DNA of 64,000 bases from Pontimicrobium aquaticum. Lineage in GTDB: Bacteria; Bacteroidota; Bacteroidia; Flavobacteriales; Flavobacteriaceae. The notes below the pieces were generated by a model. That model worked only from the letters and a program-made list of their open reading frames with translations, was not told the origin of the DNA and searched no databases. This document shows, one piece after another, positions 12,894 through 22,107 of this stretch. Every line of letters starts with the position of its first letter. Within the stretch, counting starts at the first letter, position 1. Position numbers and translations under genes: made by a program. The stretch is from positions 62,001-126,000 of the forward strand of contig NZ_SUPL01000007.1 of NCBI RefSeq assembly GCF_005047595.1, given 5' to 3'.

Positions 12894-15002
12894 TTAAACT
12901 TCTTCTTTTACTAATGCTTTCTGTACGTTTGTTGGTACTGGTTGATACGATGAAAACACTGAGTGAAAAGTAGCTCTTCCTTGTGTTAACGAACGTAAAT
13001 CGGTTGAATACCCAAATAATTCGGCGGCTGGAATCATACATTTTAATATTTGATAATTGTCTGAGTTTTCAAACCCTTGTATTATCGAGCGTCTTGCTTG
13101 TAAATCTGTCATAACGCTTCCAGTCATCTCTTCTGGCACTTTTACTGTAAGCTCATTGGTTGGTTCTAATAATTTAGGCTTTGCATTTAAAAAGGCTTCT
13201 TTAAATGCATGAGCACCAGCTATTTTAAAGGATATATCGTTAGAATCTACCGAGTGCATTTTGCCATCATATACCATAACACGTACATCTCTAATAAACG
13301 AGCCTGTTAGTGGTCCCGATTCCATAACCTCCAGCACACCTTTCATTACTGATGGTAAATAACGCTGATCTATAACACCACCAACAATACAGTTGTAAAA
13401 TATAAGTTTTCCTCCCCACGGTAGATTAACTTCTTCTTTCCCTCGAATATTAAACCCTTCTGGTTCAGGCATTCCTTCGAACCAAGGTTCAATTTTCATA
13501 TGCACTTGAGCAAATTGTCCAGAGCCACCAGATTGTTTTTTATGTCTGTAACTTGCTGTGGATGAGCGTTGAATAGTTTCACGATATTGAATTTTTGGCT
13601 TTCTAAATTCTGCTTCAACACCATAAATGTTTTTTAAAGCCCAACCTATCGTTGCTAAATGTAATTCACCTTGACAACCTAGTAACTGTTCTTTTGATTC
13701 TTTTGAATATGAAATTACTACTGTTGGGTCTTGGCTATGAATGCGTTTTAAGGCTTCACTAAGTTTTTCATCATCATTTTTATTAACAGCAGTTACGGCC
13801 TTAGTAATTCTTGGTTCAGGGTATTGAATATACTTCATACTTATAAGTTTATTGCCACTGTATAAGGTATCGTTAGTTCCTGTGTGCTTTAATTTAAGAG
13901 TAGCACCAATATCACCAACTGTAAGCTTAGAAACAGATTCTCTATTTTTTCCATCCATGATGAATAATTGGTTAAGCGTTTCTGTTTCGCCTGTATGTGA
14001 GTTTGTTAGTTTATCGTTAAGATTAACCTCTCCAGATTTTACTTTAAAGAATGTAATTTGACCTAAGTTAGGCTGATATAATGTTTTAAAAACAAATAAT
14101 ACTGTGTCGCCATCGGCTTTAGATTCAACAGTGACTCCTTCTCTACTTTGTACAGGCTTTAAATCGGCTGCAGCAGGTGCAACATTATCTATAAAGCCCA
14201 TTAAACGTCCTGTTCCCATATCGTTTAGTGCTGACACACAAAATACTGGAAATACTTCATGATTAAGCATACCTGCTTTTATTCCTTGACGCATCTCATC
14301 TTCATTAAGAGTACCTTTTTCAAAATACAGTTCTAATAAATTCTCATCATTTTCAGCAGCTTTTTCAACTAATTCGTTATGTAGCTTATTTGCTTTATCT
14401 ATTTCATCTGCAGGAATATCAATTTTCTCAGGTTTCCCTCCTTCTGGTTTAAATTTGTAGCAACGCATTTTTAAAACATCAATAATACATTGTGCACCAT
14501 CAATTTTAATAGGATATTGTATCATAACTGCATTATTGCCTACCAAACTTTTAATACTCTTAAAATTGTCTTCAAAATTGGTGTCTGGATGATCTATTTG
14601 ATTCACTACAAACAATGTTGGTCTGTGGTATTTATCAATATAATTCCAAATAATTTCGGTACCAACTTCTACACCGTGCTTTCCGTTTATTACATTAACT
14701 ACAGTATCTGCTACACGAATGGAAGAAATAATTTCACCAATAAAATCATCTAAACCAGGAGTGTCTATGATGTTTATCTTATAGTTTCTCCATTCAGTAT
14801 GCATAGGTGTAGCAAAAACAGAAGCACCGCGTTGGTGCTCTATGTCATGATAATCTGATACGGTATTTTTGTCTTCTACAGTACCTCTTCTATTAATAAG
14901 ACCAGCTTCAAAAAGCATGGTCTCTGAGAGGGTGGTTTTACCACTATTGTGTGCACCAACAAAAACGACATTTTTGATGTGCTTATCGTCGAATACTTTC
15001 AT
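12894..15002 (-). CDS. Elongation factor G-like GTPase (EF-G paralogue)
   Basis: 702 residues from the ATG at 15002; a TTG 21 bases upstream would add seven residues and is less likely. Domains follow EF-G: a GTPase with G1 GAHNSGKT (16-23), a switch I-like DIEHQRGASVFATPM, G3 DTPGL and a non-standard G4 NQID (usually NKxD), then domain II, domain III (YSKESKEQLLGCQGELHLATIGWALK), domain IV with HKKQSGGSGQFAQV, and domain V. EF-G paralogues of this type are widespread and their roles vary (translocation, ribosome recycling, stress). Divergent switch and G4 residues suggest it is not the main translocase. Confidence 0.88.
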   Translation of the reverse strand: MKVFDDKHIKNVVFVGAHNSGKTTLSETMLFEAGLINRRGTVEDKNTVSDYHDIEHQRGASVFATPMHTEWRNYKINIIDTPGLDDFIGEIISSIRVADTVVNVINGKHGVEVGTEIIWNYIDKYHRPTLFVVNQIDHPDTNFEDNFKSIKSLVGNNAVMIQYPIKIDGAQCIIDVLKMRCYKFKPEGGKPEKIDIPADEIDKANKLHNELVEKAAENDENLLELYFEKGTLNEDEMRQGIKAGMLNHEVFPVFCVSALNDMGTGRLMGFIDNVAPAAADLKPVQSREGVTVESKADGDTVLFVFKTLYQPNLGQITFFKVKSGEVNLNDKLTNSHTGETETLNQLFIMDGKNRESVSKLTVGDIGATLKLKHTGTNDTLYSGNKLISMKYIQYPEPRITKAVTAVNKNDDEKLSEALKRIHSQDPTVVISYSKESKEQLLGCQGELHLATIGWALKNIYGVEAEFRKPKIQYRETIQRSSTASYRHKKQSGGSGQFAQVHMKIEPWFEGMPEPEGFNIRGKEEVNLPWGGKLIFYNCIVGGVIDQRYLPSVMKGVLEVMESGPLTGSFIRDVRVMVYDGKMHSVDSNDISFKIAGAHAFKEAFLNAKPKLLEPTNELTVKVPEEMTGSVMTDLQARRSIIQGFENSDNYQILKCMIPAAELFGYSTDLRSLTQGRATFHSVFSSYQPVPTNVQKALVKEEV

Positions 15003-15249
15003 ATGTTTAGTTTTAAGATTCAATAAAATTACTCACATTTATTCATGAAAAACATGATTTTTGTTAGCTATTGATTGAATGAAAAAAGAACACGGAGTAT
15101 TTAGAGACAAATGGACATATAAGATACAAAATTCTTATGATATTTCGTCTTAATTTATAAAAAGAAGAAAATTTTTCAGGTTAAAAAATCCAAAACTAAG
15201 TTATCATCGTAAATACACTAAAACAATTTAATCCATAAAAACTACTATT

Positions 15250-16113
15250 ATGAAAAAACTCTCAATTCTACTATTAAGCGGATTGATATTAACATCATGT
15301 GTATCTAAAAAGAAATACGTTGCTTTAGAGACTGAAAACGGACAAATTAAAAGCGAATTAACCAAAACAAGAGTCGAAAAAGAAGACTTAGAAACTAAAT
15401 TTAGTGCTATTCAAACGCGTGTTGACCAGTATAACAAAAAAATAAATTCGTTAACAGATTTAAATACAGAGTTAACTATTGAAAATGATGCAAAATTAGA
15501 AACAGTTTCTAATGTTGCTGTGATATCAAACGATACAAAGCAAAAGATGCGTGAAACGCTAAAAAATGTAGATCCTGAGTTAGTAGCGAATGCGAATACT
15601 TTAAAAGATTCTATGGATTTAGCTGTATCTTATAATTTAACAAAAACGATTAACACATCAAATTTAAATGAAGATGAAGATATCGCTATCAATATTGATG
15701 AAACGGTAGTAATGATATCTATTTCAGATAAATTGTTATTTAACACTGCAAGCTATAGAGTAAGTAATAAAGCTGATGCTATTTTACAGAAGTTAGCTGA
15801 TGTTATTAATTCTGAACCTAGTATTGATGTTATGGTTGAAGGTCATACAGATTCTAGAAGCATTAGCAATGCAAAGGTTAGCGATAACTGGGACTTAAGT
15901 GTGTTACGTGCAACATCGGTAGTTAGAAAGCTTCAAGACCAATATGGTGTTGCTCCTGAAAAGTTAATAGCTTCTGGACGTAGTAGCTACCAACCTCTTG
16001 TTGAAAACGATTCAAGAGAAAACAGAGCAAAAAACAGAAGAACTCGTATTATAATTTTACCAAATATTAATAAATTCTTTGCTTTAATGTCTGACTCAAC
16101 AGTTGGAAATTAA
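15250..16113 (+). CDS. OmpA-family peptidoglycan-binding lipoprotein
   Basis: 287 residues. Lipoprotein signal peptide with lipobox LTSC at about residues 13-17. Residues 25-80 form a coiled coil (KKYVALETENGQIKSELTKTRVEKEDLETKF). The C-terminal OmpA domain (about 155-275) has the peptidoglycan-binding signature VEGHTDSRSISN...DNWDLSVLRATSVVRKL and NRRTRIIILP. It probably links outer membrane to cell wall. It is monocistronic, with a strong terminator after it. Confidence 0.9.
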   Translation: MKKLSILLLSGLILTSCVSKKKYVALETENGQIKSELTKTRVEKEDLETKFSAIQTRVDQYNKKINSLTDLNTELTIENDAKLETVSNVAVISNDTKQKMRETLKNVDPELVANANTLKDSMDLAVSYNLTKTINTSNLNEDEDIAINIDETVVMISISDKLLFNTASYRVSNKADAILQKLADVINSEPSIDVMVEGHTDSRSISNAKVSDNWDLSVLRATSVVRKLQDQYGVAPEKLIASGRSSYQPLVENDSRENRAKNRRTRIIILPNINKFFALMSDSTVGN

Positions 16114-16138
16114 TTTAAAACAAGCCTCAAATCACAAC

Positions 16139-16168
16139 AAAAAGCGCATTCAACAGGATGCGCTTTTT
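16139..16168 (+). terminator. Intrinsic terminator after the OmpA lipoprotein gene
   Basis: AAAAAGCGCAT (16139-16149) pairs perfectly with ATGCGCTTTTT (16158-16168) around an 8-base loop and is followed by T-rich sequence. Confidence 0.9.
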
Positions 16169-16181
16169 GTTTGTTAAATAC

Positions 16182-16212
16182 TTGGGTACACAACAAGGTT
16201 ATAATATCTTTG
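16182..16212 (+). promoter_or_regulatory. Flavobacterial promoter of the DUF3817-mscS pair
   Basis: TTG (16182-16184) and TATCTTTG (16205-16212) separated by 20 bases match the TTG / TAnnTTTG consensus of this phylum. The gene begins 22 bases after the -7 box. Confidence 0.75.
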
Positions 16213-16233
16213 TACGAATTAAATTAAGCATTT

Positions 16234-16524
16234 ATGTTTTCACTTATAAACATTTTTAGAGTCACAGCCTTTTTAGAAGGTGTGTCGTATATTTTATTAC
16301 TTTTTATTGCTACACCTATTAAATATTTTGGTGATGATCCTCAATATGTGAAAATGTTAGGAATGCCACATGGCATATTATTTATGTTATATGTAGTGCT
16401 AGCCTATATGTTAAAGCAAGAAAACGCATGGTTTAAGGCAAATTTCAGAATGGTATTATTAGCATCAATTATTCCATTTGGTACGTTCATACTAGAGCGC
16501 AAATACAATAAAGCCATAAGTTAA
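16234..16524 (+). CDS. DUF3817 family membrane protein
   Basis: 96 residues with three hydrophobic helices. The opening (FRVTAFLEGVSYILLLF), the central GMPHGILFMLYVV and the terminal LLASIIPFGTFILERK match the small DUF3817/YdzA-like inner membrane proteins, whose function is unknown. Its stop overlaps the start of the mechanosensitive channel gene by one base, so the two are coupled and may both respond to membrane state. Confidence 0.85.
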   Translation: MFSLINIFRVTAFLEGVSYILLLFIATPIKYFGDDPQYVKMLGMPHGILFMLYVVLAYMLKQENAWFKANFRMVLLASIIPFGTFILERKYNKAIS

Positions 16525-17768
16525 TGGATTATTTTAAACACCTCCTTTACGATTATTTTATTTCTCTTGGTATGTCAAGTACTACAGCTAGTTATTTAAA
16601 TATGCTAGCATTGTTCATTGGGCTATTAATACTTGTATTCATTATAGATTTTATAGTTCGTCGCATCTTGCTTACCATGTTTTCAAAGCTAGCTGAAAAG
16701 TCAAAGTCTAATTTTGATGATATCATGGTGAAAAATAAAGTGTTTCGCAATGTTGCGCATATCATTCCATTAATCGTAGCTATTGAGTATGTGCCAATGG
16801 TATTTTTAGATTTTCCTTATTGGGAGAATATCATAGAAAAAACGCTATTAGTTTTTGGGATTATTTTAACCTTAAGGATTGTTCGTAGTTTTTTAAATAC
16901 GTTAAAAGATTACTTTAAGACATTACCAAGACTTAAAGATAAACCTATTGATAGTTTTATTCAAGTATTTATGATTTTTGCTTGGGTTCTTGGTTTTCTT
17001 TCTGCTTTGGCAATAATAACAGGTGTCGAATTTTTACAATTCATTACTGGACTTGGAGCAGCTTCAGCAGTTGTTATTCTTGTTTTTAGAGATACTATTT
17101 TAGGGTTTGTGGCTAGTATTCAAGTATCTATAAACGATATGGTACGTATTGGAGATTGGATTACGTTTGAAAAATATGGAGCAGATGGTGATGTGATTGA
17201 AATTAATTTATCAACCGTAAAAGTTCAAAACTTTGACAAAACTATTACTACCATTCCAACGTATGCTTTAATATCAGACTCTTTTAAAAACTGGAGAGGC
17301 ATGACTTCTTCTGGTGGAAGACGCATAAAACGTGCATTAAGTATTAAGTTAAGTAGTATTAAGTATTTAACTGTTAATGAAGTTGATAAATTAAAAAATA
17401 TTCAAATAATTTCAAATTATTTGTTAACACGGCAAAATGATATTGAAAAGTTTAACACCACTAATAATGCAGACAAAGTCTTATTGTTAAATGGTAGAAA
17501 CTTAACTAACCTTGGTGTGTTTAGAAAGTACCTTGAAACCTATATCGAAAACCACTCTGCCATTAACAAAGACATGACCATTATGGTACGCCAATTGGCA
17601 CCAACCTCACAAGGCATTCCAATAGAAGTTTATGCTTTTAGTAGTGACAAACGTTGGCAAAATTATGAATATATCATGGCTGATATTTTCGACCACGTAA
17701 TTGCTGCAGTACCTTATTTTGATTTAGAAGTTTATGAACTAAGTACAGGTGTTTTGGAATCAAATTAG
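16524..17768 (+). CDS. MscS-family mechanosensitive ion channel
   Basis: 414 residues. About five N-terminal membrane helices, then the MscS pore helix with small residues (ITGLGAASAVVILVFRDTILGFVASIQVSINDMVRIGDWI, quoted in part: residues about 170-205) and the beta domain (VIEINLSTVKVQNFDKTITTIPT region). The cytoplasmic part is of the larger YbdG-like type. It releases solutes on hypo-osmotic shock from the inner membrane. Co-transcribed with the DUF3817 gene. Confidence 0.9.
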   Translation: MDYFKHLLYDYFISLGMSSTTASYLNMLALFIGLLILVFIIDFIVRRILLTMFSKLAEKSKSNFDDIMVKNKVFRNVAHIIPLIVAIEYVPMVFLDFPYWENIIEKTLLVFGIILTLRIVRSFLNTLKDYFKTLPRLKDKPIDSFIQVFMIFAWVLGFLSALAIITGVEFLQFITGLGAASAVVILVFRDTILGFVASIQVSINDMVRIGDWITFEKYGADGDVIEINLSTVKVQNFDKTITTIPTYALISDSFKNWRGMTSSGGRRIKRALSIKLSSIKYLTVNEVDKLKNIQIISNYLLTRQNDIEKFNTTNNADKVLLLNGRNLTNLGVFRKYLETYIENHSAINKDMTIMVRQLAPTSQGIPIEVYAFSSDKRWQNYEYIMADIFDHVIAAVPYFDLEVYELSTGVLESN

Positions 17769-17786
17769 AAAATTCTAAATTTTTAC

Positions 17787-18293
17787 TTAATCTTTTATTG
17801 CTAATTTTTTTGCTTTTTCAACTATTGGCTCATAGTCAAAAGTTGAACAAGAACCTTCACTAAATATTCTTTGTCCAGTTTTTTCGATTTTACTTACATC
17901 ATTTTCCCAATCAAATATATACACAGTAGCTCTAAACTCTTCTTTGAATTTTTTATAATTCAATTTGCCATTTTCAAATCCGAAGCTATCTTCTTTTTCA
18001 ATTATTTTTATTGGTACACCCTTATGCAAATAAATGGTTTTTGTTAATCGTCCTTGAGATAAAATAATTTCTTCAACAATTTTGGAAATTGATTCTTTAT
18101 TTTTCCACACTTTCAAGGCTCCTTCATCATTAATGCCAATTTCAACCTTATTAGTTGAATTAAATTTCAATAATAGAAGTGTTGAGTCGGATTTGATTGT
18201 ATTTGCTATTAGGCTAATGTGTTCAATATTATTTTCTTGCCCAAAAGCTACACTTCCAATTAAACTAATTAAAACTATAAATATTCTTTTCAA
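17787..18293 (-). CDS. Secreted protein of unknown function
   Basis: 168 residues with a signal peptide (MKRIFIVLISLIGSVAFGQ). The mature protein has a lone Cys near its C-terminus (EGSCSTFDYEP) and a mix of strands and helices without a motif I recognise. It is followed on the opposite strand by the channel gene, tail to tail, and preceded by the thioesterase gene 16 bases away, so it may share that transcript. Confidence 0.75.
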   Translation of the reverse strand: MKRIFIVLISLIGSVAFGQENNIEHISLIANTIKSDSTLLLLKFNSTNKVEIGINDEGALKVWKNKESISKIVEEIILSQGRLTKTIYLHKGVPIKIIEKEDSFGFENGKLNYKKFKEEFRATVYIFDWENDVSKIEKTGQRIFSEGSCSTFDYEPIVEKAKKLAIKD

Positions 18294-18309
18294 ATGAAAT
18301 GATTAGTGA

Positions 18310-18699
18310 TTACTTCAACCTATCTTTTACAAATTCCACTTCTGTTTTGCCATGAGGTGTTGGCTTCCCATGCTCATTTAGGTTGACCATAATAATATTA
18401 TCGACCGTTAAAATAGTTTCACGAGTCATTTTATTTCTGGCTTCACATTTAAGGGTTAATGATGACTTTCCAAATTTTGTAACTTCCATTCCTAATTCAA
18501 CAATATCACCTTCTTTTGCTGAACTCATAAAGTTTATTTCGGATATATATTTAGTGACAATTCTTGAGTTTTCCAATTGAATAATAGTATATAAAGCAGC
18601 TTCTTCATCGATCCACTCTAATAAGCGACCACCAAACAACGTGCCATTTGGATTTAAATCTTCTGGCTTTACCCATTTACGTGAATGAAATCTCATCAT
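18310..18699 (-). CDS. Acyl-CoA thioesterase, hotdog fold (YciA/BACH type)
   Basis: 129 residues, typical for single hotdog thioesterases. Visible signature: NPNGTLFGGRLLEWIDEEAALYTI (residues about 15-38; the Asn and Asp/Glu of the helix form the active site), then NFMSSAKEGDIVEL and FGKSSLTLKCEARN. It hydrolyses acyl-CoA to free acid and CoA in the cytoplasm. Two adjacent ATG codons could start it. Its start overlaps the stop of the formimidoyltransferase gene by ATGA. Confidence 0.88.
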   Translation of the reverse strand: MMRFHSRKWVKPEDLNPNGTLFGGRLLEWIDEEAALYTIIQLENSRIVTKYISEINFMSSAKEGDIVELGMEVTKFGKSSLTLKCEARNKMTRETILTVDNIIMVNLNEHGKPTPHGKTEVEFVKDRLK

Positions 18700-20390
18700 A
18701 TCTTTTTATCAATTAAAGCAATCATCTCATTCTCTGTTGCTAACGTTTTGTTAAATATTGATTTTGCCTTGTTCAAGAGTTTTTCAGCAGTATCTCTGTT
18801 CTTGATATCTTTAGCATTTATACGAACATTAAAATAGGCACCATAAACTGCGGTTCTTGCACATAAGGCTCCTACACCTGCATCAGATAGTGAATTTTGT
18901 AAACCATTTTTTGCCATAGCCATCATGACTTCCATAGAATCACAAGCAGTTTCCATAACTAATAAAGGCACTTCGGTTGCATAAATTGTAGCAGACTCAA
19001 TCGCTTCTCTTCTAGCTTTCTTTTCTTCATCAGTGCCCTTTGGCATCCTAAAACCGTCAATAATTTCGTTAAAGGCATTGGTGTCTTCATCTACTAAAGC
19101 CAATAATTTATTTTTGTATGCTTGCCCTTTTTCTGCCCAAACCGAAAACTCTTCCCAACGGTCGTCCCAACCAGGCTTATGAGCCGATAAGTTTGCCACC
19201 ATTGTTCCTAATGATACGCCTAGAGTTCCAACATAGGCAGAAATAGAACCACCTCCTGGTGCCATCGATTCACTGGCTGTTTCTTCAGCAAAAGAAGATA
19301 AATCAAAGTCGATTAACTTCTTCTCTGCTTTGCTTTTAAGCACATATTCTATGATTTTTTCTTCAGGATTGAAAGGTTTTAAGTCGTCTAATCCTAAAGA
19401 TTTTACAGCAATTTTAATCTTTTCAGCCTCAGAAATACCTAATGAACGATTTTGCTTTCTTAAAAAATAATCACCAGCATCCAACATCGCTTTTAAAGGA
19501 ATCAACCCTATTAACTCTGAACCTGTGACACGCAAACCTCGTTCATCGGCTGCTTTGCAAGTTTCATCAAAAGCTTTGTGCATTGAGGTAATACTAATAT
19601 TGGTAAGGTTATAAGAGATTTGCGCAATACCATATTCTTCTATAAACCAACCTATGCCTTTTACAGCTTTTAGCTTTCCAGGAACACGAACTGGTTCACC
19701 GTTTTCGTCTAGCACCTTTTTACCAGTAATTGGATTGCCTTCACGTTTTACACGTCCAGCCTCACGAATGTCAAATGCAACGGCATTAGCACGACGTGTA
19801 GATGTTGTATTTAAATTGACATTATAGGCTACCAAGAAATCTCTAGCAGAAATAGCCGTAGCACCAGTTGAAGCTACTTTATCATTAAATTCTGCTGGCC
19901 CAAAATCTGGTTTCCAATTTGGGTCAGATAACTTTTTTGGCAAGCCTTCATATTCTCCAGCTCTACAATTTGCCAAATTTACACGTTTAGATTCTTGCGC
20001 TGCATTTTCGTATAAATATACAGGAATATCTAACTCCTCTCCTACGCGTTTTCCTAATTTTTGAGCATACTTAGCGGTTTCCTCTAAGGTAATCCCAGAA
20101 ATAGGTACTAAAGGACATACATCTGTCGCACCAAAACGAGGATGCTCACCACTATGCTTACTCATATCAATAAGTTCAGATGCTTTTTTAATAAGTATAA
20201 AGGCAGCTTTAATAACCTGTTCGGGTTCTCCAACAAACGTAATCACAGTTCTGTTTGTGGCTGCTCCAGGATCAACGTCTAAAAGCTTCACGCCTTCAAC
20301 AGTTTCAACGGTATTGGCTATGGTATGTATTTTATCTAAATCACGTCCTTCGCTAATATTTGGAACGCATTCAATAAGTTGTTTTTGCAT
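18696..20390 (-). CDS. ftcD: Bifunctional glutamate formimidoyltransferase / formimidoyltetrahydrofolate cyclodeaminase
   Basis: 564 residues, the full two-domain form. N-terminal transferase (1-about 330) starts with ECVPNISEGRD and has LLDVDPGAATNRTVITFVG; C-terminal cyclodeaminase (about 345-564) has ESMAPGGGSISAYVGTLGVSLGTMVANLS. It moves the formimino group of formimidoyl-glutamate (histidine breakdown) to tetrahydrofolate and releases ammonia. No other histidine-degradation gene is in the window; the histidine biosynthetic operon is only a few kb away, which is probably coincidence. Confidence 0.94.
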   Translation of the reverse strand: MQKQLIECVPNISEGRDLDKIHTIANTVETVEGVKLLDVDPGAATNRTVITFVGEPEQVIKAAFILIKKASELIDMSKHSGEHPRFGATDVCPLVPISGITLEETAKYAQKLGKRVGEELDIPVYLYENAAQESKRVNLANCRAGEYEGLPKKLSDPNWKPDFGPAEFNDKVASTGATAISARDFLVAYNVNLNTTSTRRANAVAFDIREAGRVKREGNPITGKKVLDENGEPVRVPGKLKAVKGIGWFIEEYGIAQISYNLTNISITSMHKAFDETCKAADERGLRVTGSELIGLIPLKAMLDAGDYFLRKQNRSLGISEAEKIKIAVKSLGLDDLKPFNPEEKIIEYVLKSKAEKKLIDFDLSSFAEETASESMAPGGGSISAYVGTLGVSLGTMVANLSAHKPGWDDRWEEFSVWAEKGQAYKNKLLALVDEDTNAFNEIIDGFRMPKGTDEEKKARREAIESATIYATEVPLLVMETACDSMEVMMAMAKNGLQNSLSDAGVGALCARTAVYGAYFNVRINAKDIKNRDTAEKLLNKAKSIFNKTLATENEMIALIDKKI

Positions 20391-20473
20391 AGTAATTAGA
20401 ATCGTATGTATTTAATTTCAAAGATAAAGATTCTATTAAGATACTTGAATTTTAATGATAAAAAATATAATAA

Positions 20474-20657
20474 AACCCATTGTACATTTTGATTAAAACT
20501 TATCAATTCGAGTGAATTTCACGATTGAGAATAAGTGAAATTAGTATCGAGAATCAAATTTTTGTTTCAAAAGAAGTGTTCTCTATACAATTTTCTATCG
20601 AAAATCACTCGAACTGACATAAAATAATGTTTAATGAGTCAAAATGTACAATGGGTT
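20474..20657. repeat. Nested palindromic repeat (MITE-like), 184 bp
   Basis: The outer ends are a perfect 19-bp inverted repeat, AACCCATTGTACATTTTGA (20474-20492) and its complement (20639-20657). Inside lies a second palindrome whose ends TTCGAGTGA (20507-20515) and TCACTCGAA (20605-20613) resemble a dispersed intergenic repeat common in Flavobacteriaceae. No coding capacity. Probably a non-autonomous element or REP-like unit that also separates two transcription units. Confidence 0.75.
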
Positions 20658-20664
20658 AATAAAG

Positions 20665-21558
20665 TTAGAATAATGTCTCTGTATCTTTTCCCATTCTTGG
20701 AATAATAAGATTTGTTCCTAAAGCTTTATTGGCATTTTTAATAAAATGAGCAGACAATAAAGGAGATGCTTTTTCAATGTTTTGATGCACAAAAAAGTCA
20801 ACTTCACCTACTCCCTGTTCTTTCCAATCTGCAATACGTTCTATCCAATCATCTAACCTATTATAATCACTTTGGTGATTAGCACCAACATAACGTATAA
20901 AAGCGTTGTTGTTTGTTAAACGCATGTGCATTAAATCGCGTCGTCCAGCAGTATCTACAATCACATTTGAAATGTTGTTTGCTTCTAATAGTTGATATAG
21001 TTCTCCAGCAACCGCTTTATCATTATACCAATTAGTATGCCTAAACTCAATAGCTAGTGGAATTTCTTTTGGCCAATTCTCAACGAAATCTACTACTCTA
21101 TCAAAATCTTTAGGAGCAAAATTATTATGCATTTGCAAGAAGATAGTTCCAAGCTTTTCTTTAAGGTTGGATGCATTGTATAAATAGTTTTCTACAACTG
21201 GTTTTACATCGTCGTTCAATCGTTTCCAATGGCTTATTTCTTGATTTAATTTAGGAAAAAACTTAAAATTCTTGGGTGTTTTACTGTACCATTTTGCAAA
21301 CGTATCTGCTGGAAAAATCCTATAAAAAGTTGCATTTAATTCAATGGAGTTGAACTGTGTTGAGTAATATTCTAATTCATCTTTTGTGCCTCTTGGATAA
21401 AATCCTTTTAAATCTGCTTTATTCCATTTGGCGCATCCAACGTACAAGCTAAACTCTGAGTTTTCTTTAAATTTATTCAATACGTGCTTAGTATCTGGAT
21501 GGTCTGGAGGTAATGTAAAATCGATATTTTCAGGGTTATCTACACTTCCAAATTTCAT
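20665..21558 (-). CDS. DUF72 (YecE-like) family protein
   Basis: 297 residues from the ATG at 21558; the frame extends 40 residues further upstream but that part is hydrophobic and unlike the family. Signature: FSLYVGCAKWNKADLKGFYPRGTKDELEYYSTQFNSIELNATFYR (opening), then LAIEFRHTNWYND and DFFVHQN. DUF72 proteins have a TIM-barrel-like fold and unknown activity. Transcribed alone from the region divergent to the next gene. Confidence 0.88.
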   Translation of the reverse strand: MKFGSVDNPENIDFTLPPDHPDTKHVLNKFKENSEFSLYVGCAKWNKADLKGFYPRGTKDELEYYSTQFNSIELNATFYRIFPADTFAKWYSKTPKNFKFFPKLNQEISHWKRLNDDVKPVVENYLYNASNLKEKLGTIFLQMHNNFAPKDFDRVVDFVENWPKEIPLAIEFRHTNWYNDKAVAGELYQLLEANNISNVIVDTAGRRDLMHMRLTNNNAFIRYVGANHQSDYNRLDDWIERIADWKEQGVGEVDFFVHQNIEKASPLLSAHFIKNANKALGTNLIIPRMGKDTETLF

Positions 21559-21690
21559 ATTCTTAGTTTTTTCAAATATAAGAAATCGACGTCTCAATTT
21601 ATGAATGTTAATAAGATGGTTAACAACGAATACATGAATGACATGATATAGACTTATAGATTTTTTATTTTTATTCAAAACCTTTGCCTT

Positions 21691-22107
21691 ATGATTGATA
21701 GAGATCTTGACCTAAAACGTATTCGTCCTGATTTTATGACTACAACTATCAATGACGAAATGTCAACCGAAGAGCGTTTTCAAAACCTAGTATTGCGTCC
21801 AATTATCAAGCTTCAAAATGATTTATTTATTGAAGTTTTTAAGAACTACATTGTAAAACACAAAAATGTGTTTTATGATTTATCTATTGAAAAACGTATT
21901 GATTACATTAGTAATACTATTCATAAAGACATGAAGTTTAGAAACAGTCTTAAAGGTATGGTTATTGGCATGTTTACTGTTGAAGAGTACAAGTTATACA
22001 TTCAAAACTCATCAGCTCTTAATAAACGAATGATGAATATTGTAAAAGAACGTTTAATTGATAATGTTCAAGTTATTTCTGATTCTAGAACGCTTACTGC
22101 AGTTTAA
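21691..22107 (+). CDS. Conserved flavobacterial protein of unknown function
   Basis: 138 residues, no signal peptide or membrane helix, mainly helical. Features: IRPDFMTTTINDEMSTEERFQNLVLRP, KHKNVFYDLSIEKRIDYI, FRNSLKGMVIGMFTVEEY and SSALNKRMMNIVKERL. I recall closely similar proteins in many Flavobacteriaceae, sometimes labelled glyoxalase, but nothing in the sequence supports that label. Tail to tail with the DUF2461 gene, overlapping it by four bases. Confidence 0.75.
   Translation: MIDRDLDLKRIRPDFMTTTINDEMSTEERFQNLVLRPIIKLQNDLFIEVFKNYIVKHKNVFYDLSIEKRIDYISNTIHKDMKFRNSLKGMVIGMFTVEEYKLYIQNSSALNKRMMNIVKERLIDNVQVISDSRTLTAV

Noticed and set aside
16234-17768. Link between the MscS channel and the phage-like element
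   Set aside because: Several kb apart, separate promoters and a strong terminator in between; the genes are ordinary chromosomal ones.
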